Positions 54,209-63,360 of a stretch of DNA of 64,000 nt are shown here, piece after piece. The notes below the pieces were generated by a model. The model did no database searches, had not been told where the DNA came from, and saw only the letters and a list, made by a program, of their open reading frames with translations. Position 1 is the first letter of the stretch. Every line of letters starts with the position of its first letter. Source of the stretch: Sva-07 sp963728355 (GTDB lineage: Bacteria > Actinomycetota > Acidimicrobiia > Acidimicrobiales > Ilumatobacteraceae); assembly GCA_963728355.1 (NCBI GenBank), contig CAVSJQ010000016.1, positions 87,221-151,220 of the forward strand, read 5' to 3'. A program made the translations under genes and the position numbers.

Positions 54209-56614
54209 TCAGGCGTCGGTGCGATCGAGCACGGCGACGGGGAAGGCGTCGAGCCACCACGTGACGGGAACCTGGGCGCCGCCGGCGAGGACCTGGGCAT
54301 CGTCGGCGAGCACGTCGCGCCACGTGCCCTCCGGGAGCGTGACGACGGTGCCCTCCCACGAGTCGACCGCACGCATCGCAACGAGGGAAACCACGAGCGG
54401 GGTCTGCTCGTCACCGTTCGGAGCACTGCGGGCGAATGCCAGCACGCAGTCGGCGTGCGCACCGCTGACGGTCAGCGGCACATACCCGGCAGACGCGCCG
54501 AACGCCTCCGCTCGTCGCCGCCGCAGGGCGAGCGTCCGGGTGATCACCACCGCCTTGGCCGCCTCGGTGTCGTCGCCCGACCAGGCGCCCGGCCCGTCGA
54601 GATCCTTCGCCGCCTCCACCAACGCTCGCCGTTCGTCCCAGTCGGGTTCCACCCGATTGTCGGGGTCGACCAGCGAGTACGTGAACGACACGGTGCCCTG
54701 GTACAGGTCGGCCACGCCCGGCGCGGTGAGACGGATCGCGAGCAACGCGAGGGAGTTCGCCCACCCCGGTCGCAACGTCCGAGCGACGATGGCACCGAGC
54801 TCGCGGTCGCTCGAGTCGAGTTGCCCGGCGAGATCGCCGGCCAGCGCACCCAGCGCCGTCTCGTACTCGACGTCTTGGTCGGTCCACGACGTGTGGACGT
54901 CGGCTTCACGGGTCGACTTGACCAGGTATTCGGTCATCCGCTCGGCGCCGATCGGCCAAGCGGTCACCGCGGTGTACAGAGCCAGCAGCGTCGTTGCGGG
55001 ATCGACGCCGTGGGTGTCGTGCTCGTCGAACCACGACCGTACGGCTGCGGCCCAGTCGTCGGCGATCGTGGCGAGCGCCAGCGATCGTGCCCGCACGCCC
55101 TCTGATCGTTTCGTGTCGTGGGTGGTGCCGGCGAGCATCGTCGTCGGTGTCGACGCCTGCACCTGGGCGTGATGGCGGTGGAACTCGTCGACCGACGTCG
55201 AGAAGTCGCCCGGGGCGCCGCCCACCTCGCACAGCGCCGGAAGTCGCAGGTAGCGGTAGAAGGCGCGATCCTCGGCGCCCTTGGCCATCGTCGGACTGCA
55301 CAGCTGCTCCCAGCGCGTCGCGACGACGGGCACCGTACGGATGAGGTCGACGACCGCTTCGATCGTGTCGGCGAGGTCCTCGCGAGCGCCGACCGCGCGA
55401 TGGCGCGCCCGATCCAGTTCGGCCACCGATTCGGCGTCGTCGGGGAGGTAGGTCCGGTAGCGGTGGACCCCGATCGTCAGCTCGACCAGCGCGTCGCGCA
55501 CCCGGGCGGTCTCTCCGTAGCGATCGACGTCGGCGAGCCGGCCGACGACCAGCCGCACCAGCCGGTCGAGATCCGGTCGTAGGCCATCGTCGAGCACCTC
55601 CCTCCGGGCCTGATCTTCGATCTCGTCGAACCCACGCATGTCACTGGTGAGATCGGTCCACAGTTCGTCGAGCGGACCCTGGTTCGCAGGATCGAGGAAC
55701 GTGTGCTCGCTGACGCGGATGTGCTCGTAGCCGGTGGTGCCGTCGGCGGGCCACGACGGCGGCAGCGTCTCGCCGGGCGCCAGGATCTTCTCCACGAGCA
55801 GCCAGCGATCGTCGCCGATACGTCGACGCAGGCGGTCGAGATACGCCTCGGGTTGGGCCAGACCGTCGACGTGGTCGACCCGGACGCCGGCGAACGCCGG
55901 GTGGGTGGCGAGGCGCGACGGGATCGTGTCGATCAGCTCGGCGACGTGGGGTTCCTCGGCGCGGACGGCGACGAGGTCGTCGATGGTGAAGAACCGCCGC
56001 ACGTTGCGAGCCGGATCGCGCCACCACTGCAACCGGTAGTGCTGGCGGGCGACTGCATCGGCGACCGCAAGGTCTTCGGTGCCGGCCGCGAGCGGGAACC
56101 GCAGCGGTCCGTAGCGCAGCTCGGGTCCACGGTCGCCGTCCGCGATGGAGAGCCCGCCGGCAGCGAGCACGTCATCGAGCGGGTCACCGAGCTTCGGGAC
56201 GATCACCTTGCCGTCGGTGGCCGCCCAGTCCACGTCGAACCACGTCGATGCGGGCGAGTCCGAGCCGTCGCGCAACATCTCCCACCAGCGCTCGTTGAGG
56301 TGGGCCTCGGCGACCGACATGTGATTCGGGACGTGATCGATGATCACGCCGAGGCCCCGGTCGGAGGCCGCATCGAGGAGCGCCGACAGACCGTCGTCGC
56401 CGCCGAACTCGGCGCGGACGCGGGTGTGGTCGATCACGTCGTAGCCGTGCAGGCTGCCGGGTACCGCTTCGGCGATCGGCGACAGATAGAGATGGCTCAC
56501 GCCGAGCGCAACGAGGTGGTCCAGGGTCCCGATGGTGTCCGCGAATCCGAACGACGGCGTCAACTGGATCCGGTACGTTGCCACCGGATCCGGCGCCGGG
56601 GAGGGTGAGGTCAT
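54209..56614 (-). CDS. treY: Maltooligosyl-trehalose synthase TreY
   Basis: GH13_26 enzyme of 801 aa that turns the reducing end of a glucan chain into a trehalose unit by transglycosylation inside the chain. Seen: ATYRIQLTPSFGFADTIG at the start, YLSPIAEAVPGSLHGYDV, the nucleophile VRVDHVDGLAQPEAYLDRLR, the acid LLVEKILAPGETLPPSWP (Glu) and AGTTHDTKRSEGVRAR. All TreY blocks are intact and the length is normal. It supplies TreZ, encoded on the other strand. TAGGCC, 6 bases before its ATG, is a weak -10-like match. Confidence 0.95.
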   Translation of the reverse strand: MTSPSPAPDPVATYRIQLTPSFGFADTIGTLDHLVALGVSHLYLSPIAEAVPGSLHGYDVIDHTRVRAEFGGDDGLSALLDAASDRGLGVIIDHVPNHMSVAEAHLNERWWEMLRDGSDSPASTWFDVDWAATDGKVIVPKLGDPLDDVLAAGGLSIADGDRGPELRYGPLRFPLAAGTEDLAVADAVARQHYRLQWWRDPARNVRRFFTIDDLVAVRAEEPHVAELIDTIPSRLATHPAFAGVRVDHVDGLAQPEAYLDRLRRRIGDDRWLLVEKILAPGETLPPSWPADGTTGYEHIRVSEHTFLDPANQGPLDELWTDLTSDMRGFDEIEDQARREVLDDGLRPDLDRLVRLVVGRLADVDRYGETARVRDALVELTIGVHRYRTYLPDDAESVAELDRARHRAVGAREDLADTIEAVVDLIRTVPVVATRWEQLCSPTMAKGAEDRAFYRYLRLPALCEVGGAPGDFSTSVDEFHRHHAQVQASTPTTMLAGTTHDTKRSEGVRARSLALATIADDWAAAVRSWFDEHDTHGVDPATTLLALYTAVTAWPIGAERMTEYLVKSTREADVHTSWTDQDVEYETALGALAGDLAGQLDSSDRELGAIVARTLRPGWANSLALLAIRLTAPGVADLYQGTVSFTYSLVDPDNRVEPDWDERRALVEAAKDLDGPGAWSGDDTEAAKAVVITRTLALRRRRAEAFGASAGYVPLTVSGAHADCVLAFARSAPNGDEQTPLVVSLVAMRAVDSWEGTVVTLPEGTWRDVLADDAQVLAGGAQVPVTWWLDAFPVAVLDRTDA

Positions 56615-56663
56615 CGCAGCGGCCTACCCGGAACGAGCGTCGGCGAACCGACACTCACCGAAC

Positions 56664-56704
56664 GCGTGAACGAATGGGTGCGCCATCGACCCATGTGTTC
56701 ACGC
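56664..56704. terminator. Long hairpin between amidohydrolase and treY genes
   Basis: GCGTGAAC-ga-ATGGGT / ACCCAT-gt-GTTCACGC around a 9-base loop (8-bp and 6-bp stems with a 2-base internal loop). It follows the amidohydrolase stop and precedes treY, both on the minus strand. Different in sequence from families A and B. Confidence 0.6.
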
Positions 56705-56726
56705 ATTCCGAAGGTGGAGAGGCCGG

Positions 56727-57932
56727 TCAGACGAGGGTGCTGACGGCGGAACCCATGAGGTCGACGAAGTTGTCGCCGTAGAAGCGCTGGCGGATCTCCT
56801 CGGAGCGGTCGCCGAGGCTGCGCTCGAAGCGCTCGAACGGGCGACGTCCACCTTCGACGTGGGGATAGTCGGTGTTGAACAGCAGGATGTTCGGACCGAT
56901 CTGGTCGGTGACCCAGCCGACGTCCTCGGTCGGGTACGGAGTGACCCGCACCTGGCGCTCGACGTACTCGCTCGGTCGCAGCGACAGCTTCTGGAGCCGC
57001 TCCTCGTGGCGTCCGAACGCATCGATTGCGGATTCCATCTGCTTCATCCAACTCGGCACCCAGCTGCAGCCCTGCTCGATGACCCCGATGCGCAGTTCCG
57101 GGAACCGTTCGAGCACCCCGTCGAAAATCAACGTCGCCAGGGTCTGCATCGGCGGGAACGGGATCGCCATGTAGTCGACCGAGCGAAAGTTCTCCTCGCC
57201 GCCGTGGAAGTCGGTCGGGATCGGCAAGCCGTTGAGGAAGTAGGCCGGGTCGATCAGGTCACCGGTTCCGCCGACGTGGAACACCACCGGGATGCCCGCC
57301 TCCTCGGCCTGACGCCACACCGGGTCGAGGCCGATGTGCGACGGCGAGTGCCCCATCGGACAGCCCGACGCAACGAGGAGCGCCGCGGCACCCATCCCGA
57401 TCGCCTCCGCCGCCATGGCCTCGGACCGCTCGACGTCCGCGAGCGGCACGTAACACGTCGGCAGCAGGCGCGAGTCGACCGAGCAGAACTCGACCATCCC
57501 GCGATTGTGGGCACGCGCTGCGCCGTAGGCGAGGTCGAGGTCGGGCTGATGCTCCCACTGGTACAGCCGGCTGTTGTGGAACGTGTTGAACAACAGCTGA
57601 CTTCGCACGCCGATGTAGTCGAGCACCCGAGGACGATCCTCGGCGAGGAACGACCCGGTGGCGGCGAAGTTCTTGCGGTTCATCACCTCGACGTCCTCGC
57701 CGGCGAGGAACTCGTCGGTACGGTGCCGCGCGGTCAGACGTTCGAATGCGGCGTCGATGCGAGCCTGGTCGCCGCCGTGGTCACCGTCGCCGGTCTGGGC
57801 CAGTTCGTTGGCGTATGCCGGTCGTTCGATGCGTTCGCGGATGTCGGGATCGGCGTGGTCGCGCAGCCAGTTCGGCGGCTCCATGATGTGTGCGTCGGCG
57901 TCGTGGACGACCCGGTTCGAGATGTAGGCCAT
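56727..57932 (-). CDS. Amidohydrolase-2-like metal-dependent hydrolase
   Basis: TIM-barrel amidohydrolase of 401 aa (amidohydrolase_2/ACMSD-like family). Seen: VVHDADAHIMEPPNW with the DxH metal motif at the N-terminus, VVFHVGGTGDLIDPAYF with a barrel His, and the late block NILLFNTDYPHVEGG where the conserved Asp lies (TDYPH). Family members decarboxylate or hydrolyse aromatic or lactone substrates; I cannot choose one. The start is set at ATG 57932 (MAYISNRVVHDAD), which begins just before the conserved domain; the frame stays open through the divergent gap. Confidence 0.85.
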   Translation of the reverse strand: MAYISNRVVHDADAHIMEPPNWLRDHADPDIRERIERPAYANELAQTGDGDHGGDQARIDAAFERLTARHRTDEFLAGEDVEVMNRKNFAATGSFLAEDRPRVLDYIGVRSQLLFNTFHNSRLYQWEHQPDLDLAYGAARAHNRGMVEFCSVDSRLLPTCYVPLADVERSEAMAAEAIGMGAAALLVASGCPMGHSPSHIGLDPVWRQAEEAGIPVVFHVGGTGDLIDPAYFLNGLPIPTDFHGGEENFRSVDYMAIPFPPMQTLATLIFDGVLERFPELRIGVIEQGCSWVPSWMKQMESAIDAFGRHEERLQKLSLRPSEYVERQVRVTPYPTEDVGWVTDQIGPNILLFNTDYPHVEGGRRPFERFERSLGDRSEEIRQRFYGDNFVDLMGSAVSTLV

Positions 57933-57943
57933 GGAACATTCTG

Positions 57944-57972
57944 TTCGATCCGGCGCGGTCTGTTCGTATCGT
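57944..57972 (+). promoter_or_regulatory. Predicted promoter of DEAD-box helicase gene
   Basis: TTCGAT (57944-57949), 17-base spacer, TATCGT (57967-57972), 28 bases before ATG 58000, which has a GGAG site 6 bases upstream. Confidence 0.45.
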
Positions 57973-57999
57973 TGTCCAATTCCCCCTCTGGAGCATGCG

Positions 58000-59748
58000 A
58001 TGAACGACGAACCGACCGACACCACCCAATACCAGCCAGACGAGACGGCAGGCGAGGGATCGGTTCCGAACGACGACGGGTTCGCTGCACTGGGGCTGCG
58101 CGACGAACTGCTCGCGGCGCTCGACGACCTCGGCTACGAGGAGCCCACGCCGATCCAGCGCGAGACGATTCCCATCCTGCTCACCGGTCGTGACCTGCTC
58201 GGTCAGGCAGCGACGGGAACGGGCAAGACCGCTGCATTCGCGCTGCCGGCCCTCCAGATGATCGATGCCTCGCGCCGTGTGCCGCAGGTGCTCGTGCTGG
58301 TGCCGACCCGCGAGCTCGCGGTGCAGGTCAGCGAGGCGATGTTCAAGTACGGCCGGGAGCTGGGCGTGAAGGTGGTCCCGGTGTTCGGAGGCCAGCCGAT
58401 CGGACGGCAGTTGCAGGCGCTCGACCGCGGCGTCCACGTCGTGGTCGCCACGCCCGGGCGCGCGCTCGATCACATCGGGCGCGGTTCACTCGGCCTCGAT
58501 GCGATCCGCACCGTGATTCTCGACGAGGCCGACGAGATGCTCGACATGGGGTTCACCGACGACATCGAGTCGATCCTCCAGAGCACACCCGAGGATCGCC
58601 AGACTGTGCTGTTCTCCGCCACGATGCCGTCTCGCATCACCTCGATCGCCAAGCGCTACCAGCGCAATCCCGAGCGCATCACGATCGGGCGGCCCGACTC
58701 CGAGCCCGGCGCCAAGGCGCTCGTGCGCCAGACGGTGTACGTGGTGCAGCGCGCCCACAAGCCCTCGGCACTCGGTCGCATCCTCGACATCGAGGCGCCC
58801 AAGGCAGCGCTGGTGTTCTGCCGCACGCGCACCGAGGTCGACCAGTTGACCGAGACGATGAACGGTCGCGGCTACCGCGCCGAGGCGCTGCACGGCGGCA
58901 TGGACCAGGCCCAGCGCGACCGCGTGATGGCGCGCCTGCGTGACGGTACCGCCGAGTTGCTCGTCGCCACCGATGTCGCCGCCCGCGGGCTCGACGTCGA
59001 CACGTTGACCCACGTCGTCAACTACGACGTGCCGTCGGCGGCGGAGAGCTACGTCCACCGCATCGGCCGAGTCGGCCGTGCGGGTCGTGAGGGGGTGGCG
59101 ATCACGCTGGCCGAACCGCGCGAGCGGCGCGGGCTCGAGAACATCGAGCGGCTGACGAAGCAGAAGTTCGAGATCGCCACGGTGCCGACGGTGGCGGACC
59201 TGCGCGAGCGCCAGATCGAGTTGACCGTCGCTGCGGTACGCGAGGCGTTGAGCGCCGTCGACCTCGAGGACTTCAACTCGGTGTTGCACGCACTGGCCGG
59301 CGACGACAGCGACCGCAACATCGCACTCGCGGCGATCAAGCTCGTGCACGAGTCACGGGGCGCGACGATCGACGAGCTGGAGATCCCCGATGCCTCGGAC
59401 CGCCTTCGTGGCAAGCCGTCCGGCGGCAAGAAGAAGTTCGACAAGAAGGCCCAGCGCAACGCCGGCGAGAAGGATCGGTCCGGCAACAAGGGCCAACGTT
59501 CCGGCGGCGCCGGGACGGCGTTCGTCCACGTCAGCCTCGGCCGCAAGGCGGGAGTCCGTCCGGGCGACCTGGTCGGAGCGATCGCCAACGAGACCGGCCT
59601 CGTCGGCCGCGAGATCGGGCCGATCCGCATCTCCGAGGCCTACTCGGTGGTCGGCGTCCCCGAGGCGTCCGTCGAGCACGTGATCGAGACGATGCAGTCG
59701 ACCACGATGCGTGGCAAGCGTGCCCGTGTCCGCCGTTTCGTCGAGTGA
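58000..59748 (+). CDS. DEAD-box RNA helicase with DbpA RNA-binding domain
   Basis: ATP-dependent RNA helicase of 582 aa. Motifs in order: Q-motif PTPIQRETIPIL, motif I ATGTGKTAAF, motif II LDEADEMLDMG, motif III SATMP, motif V ATDVAARGLDVD and motif VI HRIGRVGRAGR. A Lys-rich linker (GKPSGGKKKFDKKAQRN) leads to a C-terminal DbpA-type RNA-binding domain (about residues 505-582, FVHVSLGRKAGVRPGDLVGA). This fits the CsdA/DeaD group acting in ribosome assembly and cold adaptation. The start at ATG 58000 is chosen for its ribosome site; the open frame runs 23 codons further upstream. Confidence 0.93.
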   Translation: MNDEPTDTTQYQPDETAGEGSVPNDDGFAALGLRDELLAALDDLGYEEPTPIQRETIPILLTGRDLLGQAATGTGKTAAFALPALQMIDASRRVPQVLVLVPTRELAVQVSEAMFKYGRELGVKVVPVFGGQPIGRQLQALDRGVHVVVATPGRALDHIGRGSLGLDAIRTVILDEADEMLDMGFTDDIESILQSTPEDRQTVLFSATMPSRITSIAKRYQRNPERITIGRPDSEPGAKALVRQTVYVVQRAHKPSALGRILDIEAPKAALVFCRTRTEVDQLTETMNGRGYRAEALHGGMDQAQRDRVMARLRDGTAELLVATDVAARGLDVDTLTHVVNYDVPSAAESYVHRIGRVGRAGREGVAITLAEPRERRGLENIERLTKQKFEIATVPTVADLRERQIELTVAAVREALSAVDLEDFNSVLHALAGDDSDRNIALAAIKLVHESRGATIDELEIPDASDRLRGKPSGGKKKFDKKAQRNAGEKDRSGNKGQRSGGAGTAFVHVSLGRKAGVRPGDLVGAIANETGLVGREIGPIRISEAYSVVGVPEASVEHVIETMQSTTMRGKRARVRRFVE

Positions 59749-59814
59749 TCGCAACGGGACGGAGCGCACGTCGAGCATGCGTGAAGCTGCCGTTCCAGGG
59801 GTAACCGTTCAGCG

Positions 59815-60828
59815 GTGTCCACTGCGCACGATGTCATCGCCGAGGAGGCGGGGCTCCGCCATGTCGACGTCGACGAGCTGACGATCTCTCGCCGCCGTCG
59901 CGGGCGGGGATTCTCGTATCTGGGTCCACGTGGAGGTCGGATCGGCGAGGAACAGCGCCGATGGATCGAGGAGCTGGCCATCCCGCCGGCGTGGACCGAC
60001 GTCCGCATCGCTCCGGCGTCCGACTGTCACATCCTCGCCACGGGGATCGACGACGCCGGTCGCCGCCAGTACCGCTACCACCCCGAATTCCGGGAGGTCG
60101 CCGACGACGTGAAGTTCGCCCGTATCGCTGCACTCGGCAACCGGATCGGTGATGTCCGCGCCGCGATATGCGACGCCATCGACTCCGAGGACGAGGGCGA
60201 GCAGTTGACGGGCCTCGTCACCCGCCTGATCGACCTCACCTTGATGCGCGTCGGCTCCGATCGGTACGCCGACGAGAACGACACCTACGGCGCTTCGACG
60301 CTGCGCTGCGAACATGCGGCGACGTCGGGCGACATCCTCCGTCTGTCGTTCACCGCCAAGTCGGGCAAGGAGCGGCACATCGAGCTCGTGGACGACGACG
60401 TCCACCATTTCGTCCAGCGACGCAAGCGACGCACCTCGGCGAGCGAGCCCCTCTTCGCGACGTCGGCGGGATGGTCGGTCGACGGCAACGACGTCAAGGC
60501 CTTGCTGTCCCGGGCTGCCAGGACCGACGTCAGCGCCAAGGACCTGCGTACCTGGGGTGCGTCGGCAACGATGATCGAAGCCCTCCGAGAAGGCCCCGCA
60601 GACGATGAGTCCTCGGCCGACCCGCTGCTCGCCGCCTACGACCACGTCGCCGACGTCCTCGGCAACACCCGCGCCGTCGCCCGGGGCTCCTACGTCGCCC
60701 CAGCGGTGGAGGAAGCTCACCTGGACGGGTCGCTGCAGCGGTTGTGGGCTTCGTCGCGGTTGTCGCCCCAGCGCAGCCGCGCCGAGGGCACCCTCGACAA
60801 GATCTTCGATCGCCGGCCACCGGGCTGA
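59815..60828 (+). CDS. Bacterial DNA topoisomerase IB
   Basis: Type IB topoisomerase of 337 aa from a GTG start, of the poxvirus-like bacterial kind. N-terminal domain: IPPAWTDVRIAP with QYRYHPEFREV, characteristic of the family. Catalytic domain: MRVGSDRYADENDTYGASTL (first Arg), FTAKSGKERHIEL (Lys), KDLRTWGAS (second catalytic Arg region) and GSYVAPAVEEAH (Tyr nucleophile). It relaxes supercoils through a 3'-phosphotyrosine link. A long hairpin follows the gene. GGGTAACCG 7 bases upstream of the GTG resembles the leaderless boxes of the region. Confidence 0.94.
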   Translation: MSTAHDVIAEEAGLRHVDVDELTISRRRRGRGFSYLGPRGGRIGEEQRRWIEELAIPPAWTDVRIAPASDCHILATGIDDAGRRQYRYHPEFREVADDVKFARIAALGNRIGDVRAAICDAIDSEDEGEQLTGLVTRLIDLTLMRVGSDRYADENDTYGASTLRCEHAATSGDILRLSFTAKSGKERHIELVDDDVHHFVQRRKRRTSASEPLFATSAGWSVDGNDVKALLSRAARTDVSAKDLRTWGASATMIEALREGPADDESSADPLLAAYDHVADVLGNTRAVARGSYVAPAVEEAHLDGSLQRLWASSRLSPQRSRAEGTLDKIFDRRPPG

Positions 60829-60864
60829 GCGCAGCGAACGAGCGACGAGCGGGCCTGGACGCGG

Positions 60865-60900
60865 CGAACCCGCCTCCACGTCATTGGGGAGGCGGGTTCG
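60865..60900. terminator. Bidirectional hairpin between topoisomerase and SRPBCC genes
   Basis: CGAACCCGCCTCC / GGAGGCGGGTTCG: perfect 13-bp stem, 10-base loop, between convergent genes. No T-run on either side. Confidence 0.8.
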
Positions 60901-60942
60901 TCATCGCGCCGTGGGACGATCGGCGCTGGGTGGACGGTGTCG

Positions 60943-61398
60943 CTAGTCGATCGTTCCCCGCCAGGCGCCGGTCGAAACCGAACGATCCTCGATGAACTCC
61001 TTGAAGCGCTCCATGTCGCTCTCCAGCTGCCCTGAGACGAAGCCGACCTTGTCGGCGACGTTCTCGAGGAAGCCCTGAGGGTCGTAGTCCATCTGCAGCG
61101 TCACGCGGGTGGTGTCGTCGTCGAGGCTGTGGAACGTGACCACACCGGCGTGGTCGGGTCCGTCGACCGTCTTCCAGGCGATCCGATGATCCGGGGTCTG
61201 CTCGGTGATCACGGTGTCGAACTCACGGGTCACCCCGGCGATGTCGACCTTCCAGTGCAACGTGTCGGCGGTGATCTGGCGAAGTTCTTCGACCCCGCCC
61301 ATGAACCGCGGGAAGTCCTCGAACTGGGTCCACTGGTTGTACGCCACCCGCACGGGCGCCTTGACGTCAACGGAACGCTGATGATCATTGGTGCTCAT
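60943..61398 (-). CDS. SRPBCC (START/Bet v1-fold) protein
   Basis: Protein of 151 aa with the START/Bet-v1-like fold of polyketide cyclase/dehydrase-type proteins: VDVKAPVRVAYNQWTQFEDFPRFM at the start, WKVDIAGVTREFDTVITEQ in the middle and a C-terminal long helix (VADKVGFVSGQLESDMERFK). These proteins bind hydrophobic ligands; no enzyme is implied. The ATG overlaps the stop of the CsbD-like gene by four bases (ATGA), so both are made together, probably as stress-linked proteins. Confidence 0.85.
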   Translation of the reverse strand: MSTNDHQRSVDVKAPVRVAYNQWTQFEDFPRFMGGVEELRQITADTLHWKVDIAGVTREFDTVITEQTPDHRIAWKTVDGPDHAGVVTFHSLDDDTTRVTLQMDYDPQGFLENVADKVGFVSGQLESDMERFKEFIEDRSVSTGAWRGTID

Positions 61399-61580
61399 CA
61401 GGTCTTGTCCTTGACCTTGTCGATGGTCTCGTTGACCTTCTCCTTGGCGTCGCCGACGGCGTCCTTGGCCTTGCCGGCCGTCTCGTCCTTGCGGCCTTCG
61501 TTCTTGAGGTCCTCGTTGTCGGTGAGGTCGCCCACTGCCTGCTTGGCACGCCCACTGGCCTTGTCAGCTTCTCCACTCAT
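61398..61580 (-). CDS. CsbD-family stress protein
   Basis: Protein of 60 aa: MSGEADKASGRAKQAVGDLT, then NEGRKDETAGKAKDAV, the repeated helical pattern of CsbD-like proteins, which rise under general stress in several bacteria; the molecular role is unknown. It is rich in Lys and Asp with no Cys or Trp. An AAGGAG site lies upstream of the ATG. First gene of a two-gene unit with the SRPBCC protein. Confidence 0.9.
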   Translation of the reverse strand: MSGEADKASGRAKQAVGDLTDNEDLKNEGRKDETAGKAKDAVGDAKEKVNETIDKVKDKT

Positions 61581-61688
61581 GGCTGCTCCTTGTTGTCTGG
61601 AATCGATGTGCTGGAACGGTGTTCGTCCCGCCCGCTCGGTGGGGACTACCGCAATGCGCCGTGCACGAAACGACGAGTCCGACGGGGC

Positions 61689-63110
61689 TCACGCCTGGGG
61701 CTCGATGACACACGCTGCTTCGCGCACCAACCGCTTGGCGAACACGATCCGGCTCGGCTCGTCGAGTCCGGGCAGGTCGCCGACGCGAACCGGCGTTCCG
61801 CGGCTCAGCGTGCGCAGCGCCTCCAGTGCAGTGGTCGGCATGGTCAGGATGCGATCTCCGAGATCGATCGTGATCCGTTCGGGCTGGGGGGAACAGTGCT
61901 CGTGGCATCGCAGTCCGTCCCAGTGGCACTGTCGGCCGTCGGCCTCGTCGACCGCCCGGCTCAGCGGCTCGGGCGCGACCCAGCGGACCACCGATTCGAG
62001 GTCGAGTTCGTCGACGTGGACGATCGACGAGATCCGACCCGCTTCAGGTGGACGGGGAAGTCGCCTGGACTGCTCGTATCCGGCGATCTCGCTGAGATCG
62101 GTCGAGCCGATGAGATCGAGCACGTCGTCGAGTGCCGCGTCGAGACCCTGTTCGAGTTGGTGGCGGCGGGCCCGGTGGCGGTAGCCGATCGGCAGTGGAT
62201 CGTCGAGCGAGACGGGACCGCCTGTTCGAAGTACGCGGTCGATCACTTGCCGATAGGTCACCCTGACGATCCCGATCGTCAGGTGCAGTGACGTCTCGGT
62301 GTTGGTCTCGGCGCGATGCCGGATGCCCTTGGGCACGTACATCACGTCGCCGGGATGCATGGTCACCTCACCGAGGCCGGCGACCCACCACCGTTTGGAG
62401 CCGTGGAGCTGCAGTGCGAGAACGTCGTGCAGGTCGCCGTGCTCGACGAGGCCCGCCGCGTCGGGCGGGGTGAGATAGGCGTTGGCCTGCACCGGATGGG
62501 AGATCTCGTCCTGCAACTGCGTCACGAATGCAGCGACCGTCGACGACGTGCGGTGCAGCGACTGCATCACCAGCGTCGCACCGTCCACGAGCCTCGCAGC
62601 CACCTTGACGGGGTCGACGACGTCGTCGAGGGCTTGGCCTCCGAGCCGGGTCGGCGAACAGAATCTCGACGCCGGCAGCGGGGTGCCATCAGCGATCATC
62701 CGAACCGTCGGAAGCCGGGCGCCCCGGGCCACCAGTTCGTCGACGATCCCGAGCGAGAGGACGTCGTCGAACGGATCGGCACCTGCACCGAGGCCACGGT
62801 CGCTCGGCGCGGTCACGAGTGGCCGCCGTCCCCAGTGGTGGAGAATGAAGCTGTCGACGTCTCCGACGCAGCGAGCGAGCGCGCTCGGTTGCGGATGCTG
62901 CGGTCGGTCATCGCCCGGAGAAGGTGTCGTCGGAGTCGGCATCGAGATGGGAACCGTCGCCGGAACGGACGGACCGCCACTGCGCTCGAATTCCGGTCCC
63001 GGAACGGGGGCGGGACGGGTCCGACCCGGGAAGCTCGGTGTCGATTGCAGTGGCGGTCCGAAATTGGTCGATCGCTCGTGGCCTGGGGCCGTTGCGATCG
63101 ACGCGTTCAT
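61689..63110 (-). CDS. Cupin/JmjC-like oxygenase-type protein
   Basis: Protein of about 473 aa. Residues from about 90 onward carry a cupin/JmjC-like domain like bacterial ribosomal oxygenases (YcfD/ROX type): LVEHGDLHDVLALQLHGSKR with the HxD iron ligands, MHPGDVMYVPKGIRHRAETN with the distal His, and a C-terminal winged-helix-like part (LEALRTLSRGTPVRVGDLPG). It probably hydroxylates a protein using iron and 2-oxoglutarate, but this is inferred. The N-terminal 60 residues are Pro-rich and probably disordered. The start is uncertain: ATG 63110 (used) or ATG 62942; neither has a clear ribosome site. Confidence 0.75.
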   Translation of the reverse strand: MNASIATAPGHERSTNFGPPLQSTPSFPGRTRPAPVPGPEFERSGGPSVPATVPISMPTPTTPSPGDDRPQHPQPSALARCVGDVDSFILHHWGRRPLVTAPSDRGLGAGADPFDDVLSLGIVDELVARGARLPTVRMIADGTPLPASRFCSPTRLGGQALDDVVDPVKVAARLVDGATLVMQSLHRTSSTVAAFVTQLQDEISHPVQANAYLTPPDAAGLVEHGDLHDVLALQLHGSKRWWVAGLGEVTMHPGDVMYVPKGIRHRAETNTETSLHLTIGIVRVTYRQVIDRVLRTGGPVSLDDPLPIGYRHRARRHQLEQGLDAALDDVLDLIGSTDLSEIAGYEQSRRLPRPPEAGRISSIVHVDELDLESVVRWVAPEPLSRAVDEADGRQCHWDGLRCHEHCSPQPERITIDLGDRILTMPTTALEALRTLSRGTPVRVGDLPGLDEPSRIVFAKRLVREAACVIEPQA

Positions 63111-63123
63111 GGTCGGCGTGCCG

Positions 63124-63297
63124 TCAGGCTTCGTCGCCGGTGTCCTTCGAGTGTTCGCCCGGCGCATCGAGATTCTCGTCGGCCTCGGTGGGCTCGTCGC
63201 CGGTGTCCTTGGAGTGTTCTCCGGGAGCGTCGAGGTTGTCATCGTCCTCGGTCGGCCGGCTCGTGATGTCCTCGTCGCTCATCGATGCGTCGGTCAT
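63124..63297 (-). CDS. Small acidic protein with internal duplication
   Basis: Protein of 57 aa, strongly acidic, whose second half is a near-exact duplication: NLDAPGEHSKDTGDE occurs twice, separated by PTEADE. No known family. It lies 13 bp upstream of the cupin gene on the same strand and is likely its operon partner. The start is taken at ATG 63297, where a TACAGA box lies 7 bases upstream; ATG 63282 and a TTG at 63330 are alternatives. Confidence 0.55.
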   Translation of the reverse strand: MTDASMSDEDITSRPTEDDDNLDAPGEHSKDTGDEPTEADENLDAPGEHSKDTGDEA

Positions 63298-63360
63298 GGA
63301 CAGCTCTGTACCCGGTCGGGCGTCGCTCAATCATGTCACCGGGAAATTTCTCCCGGAATG

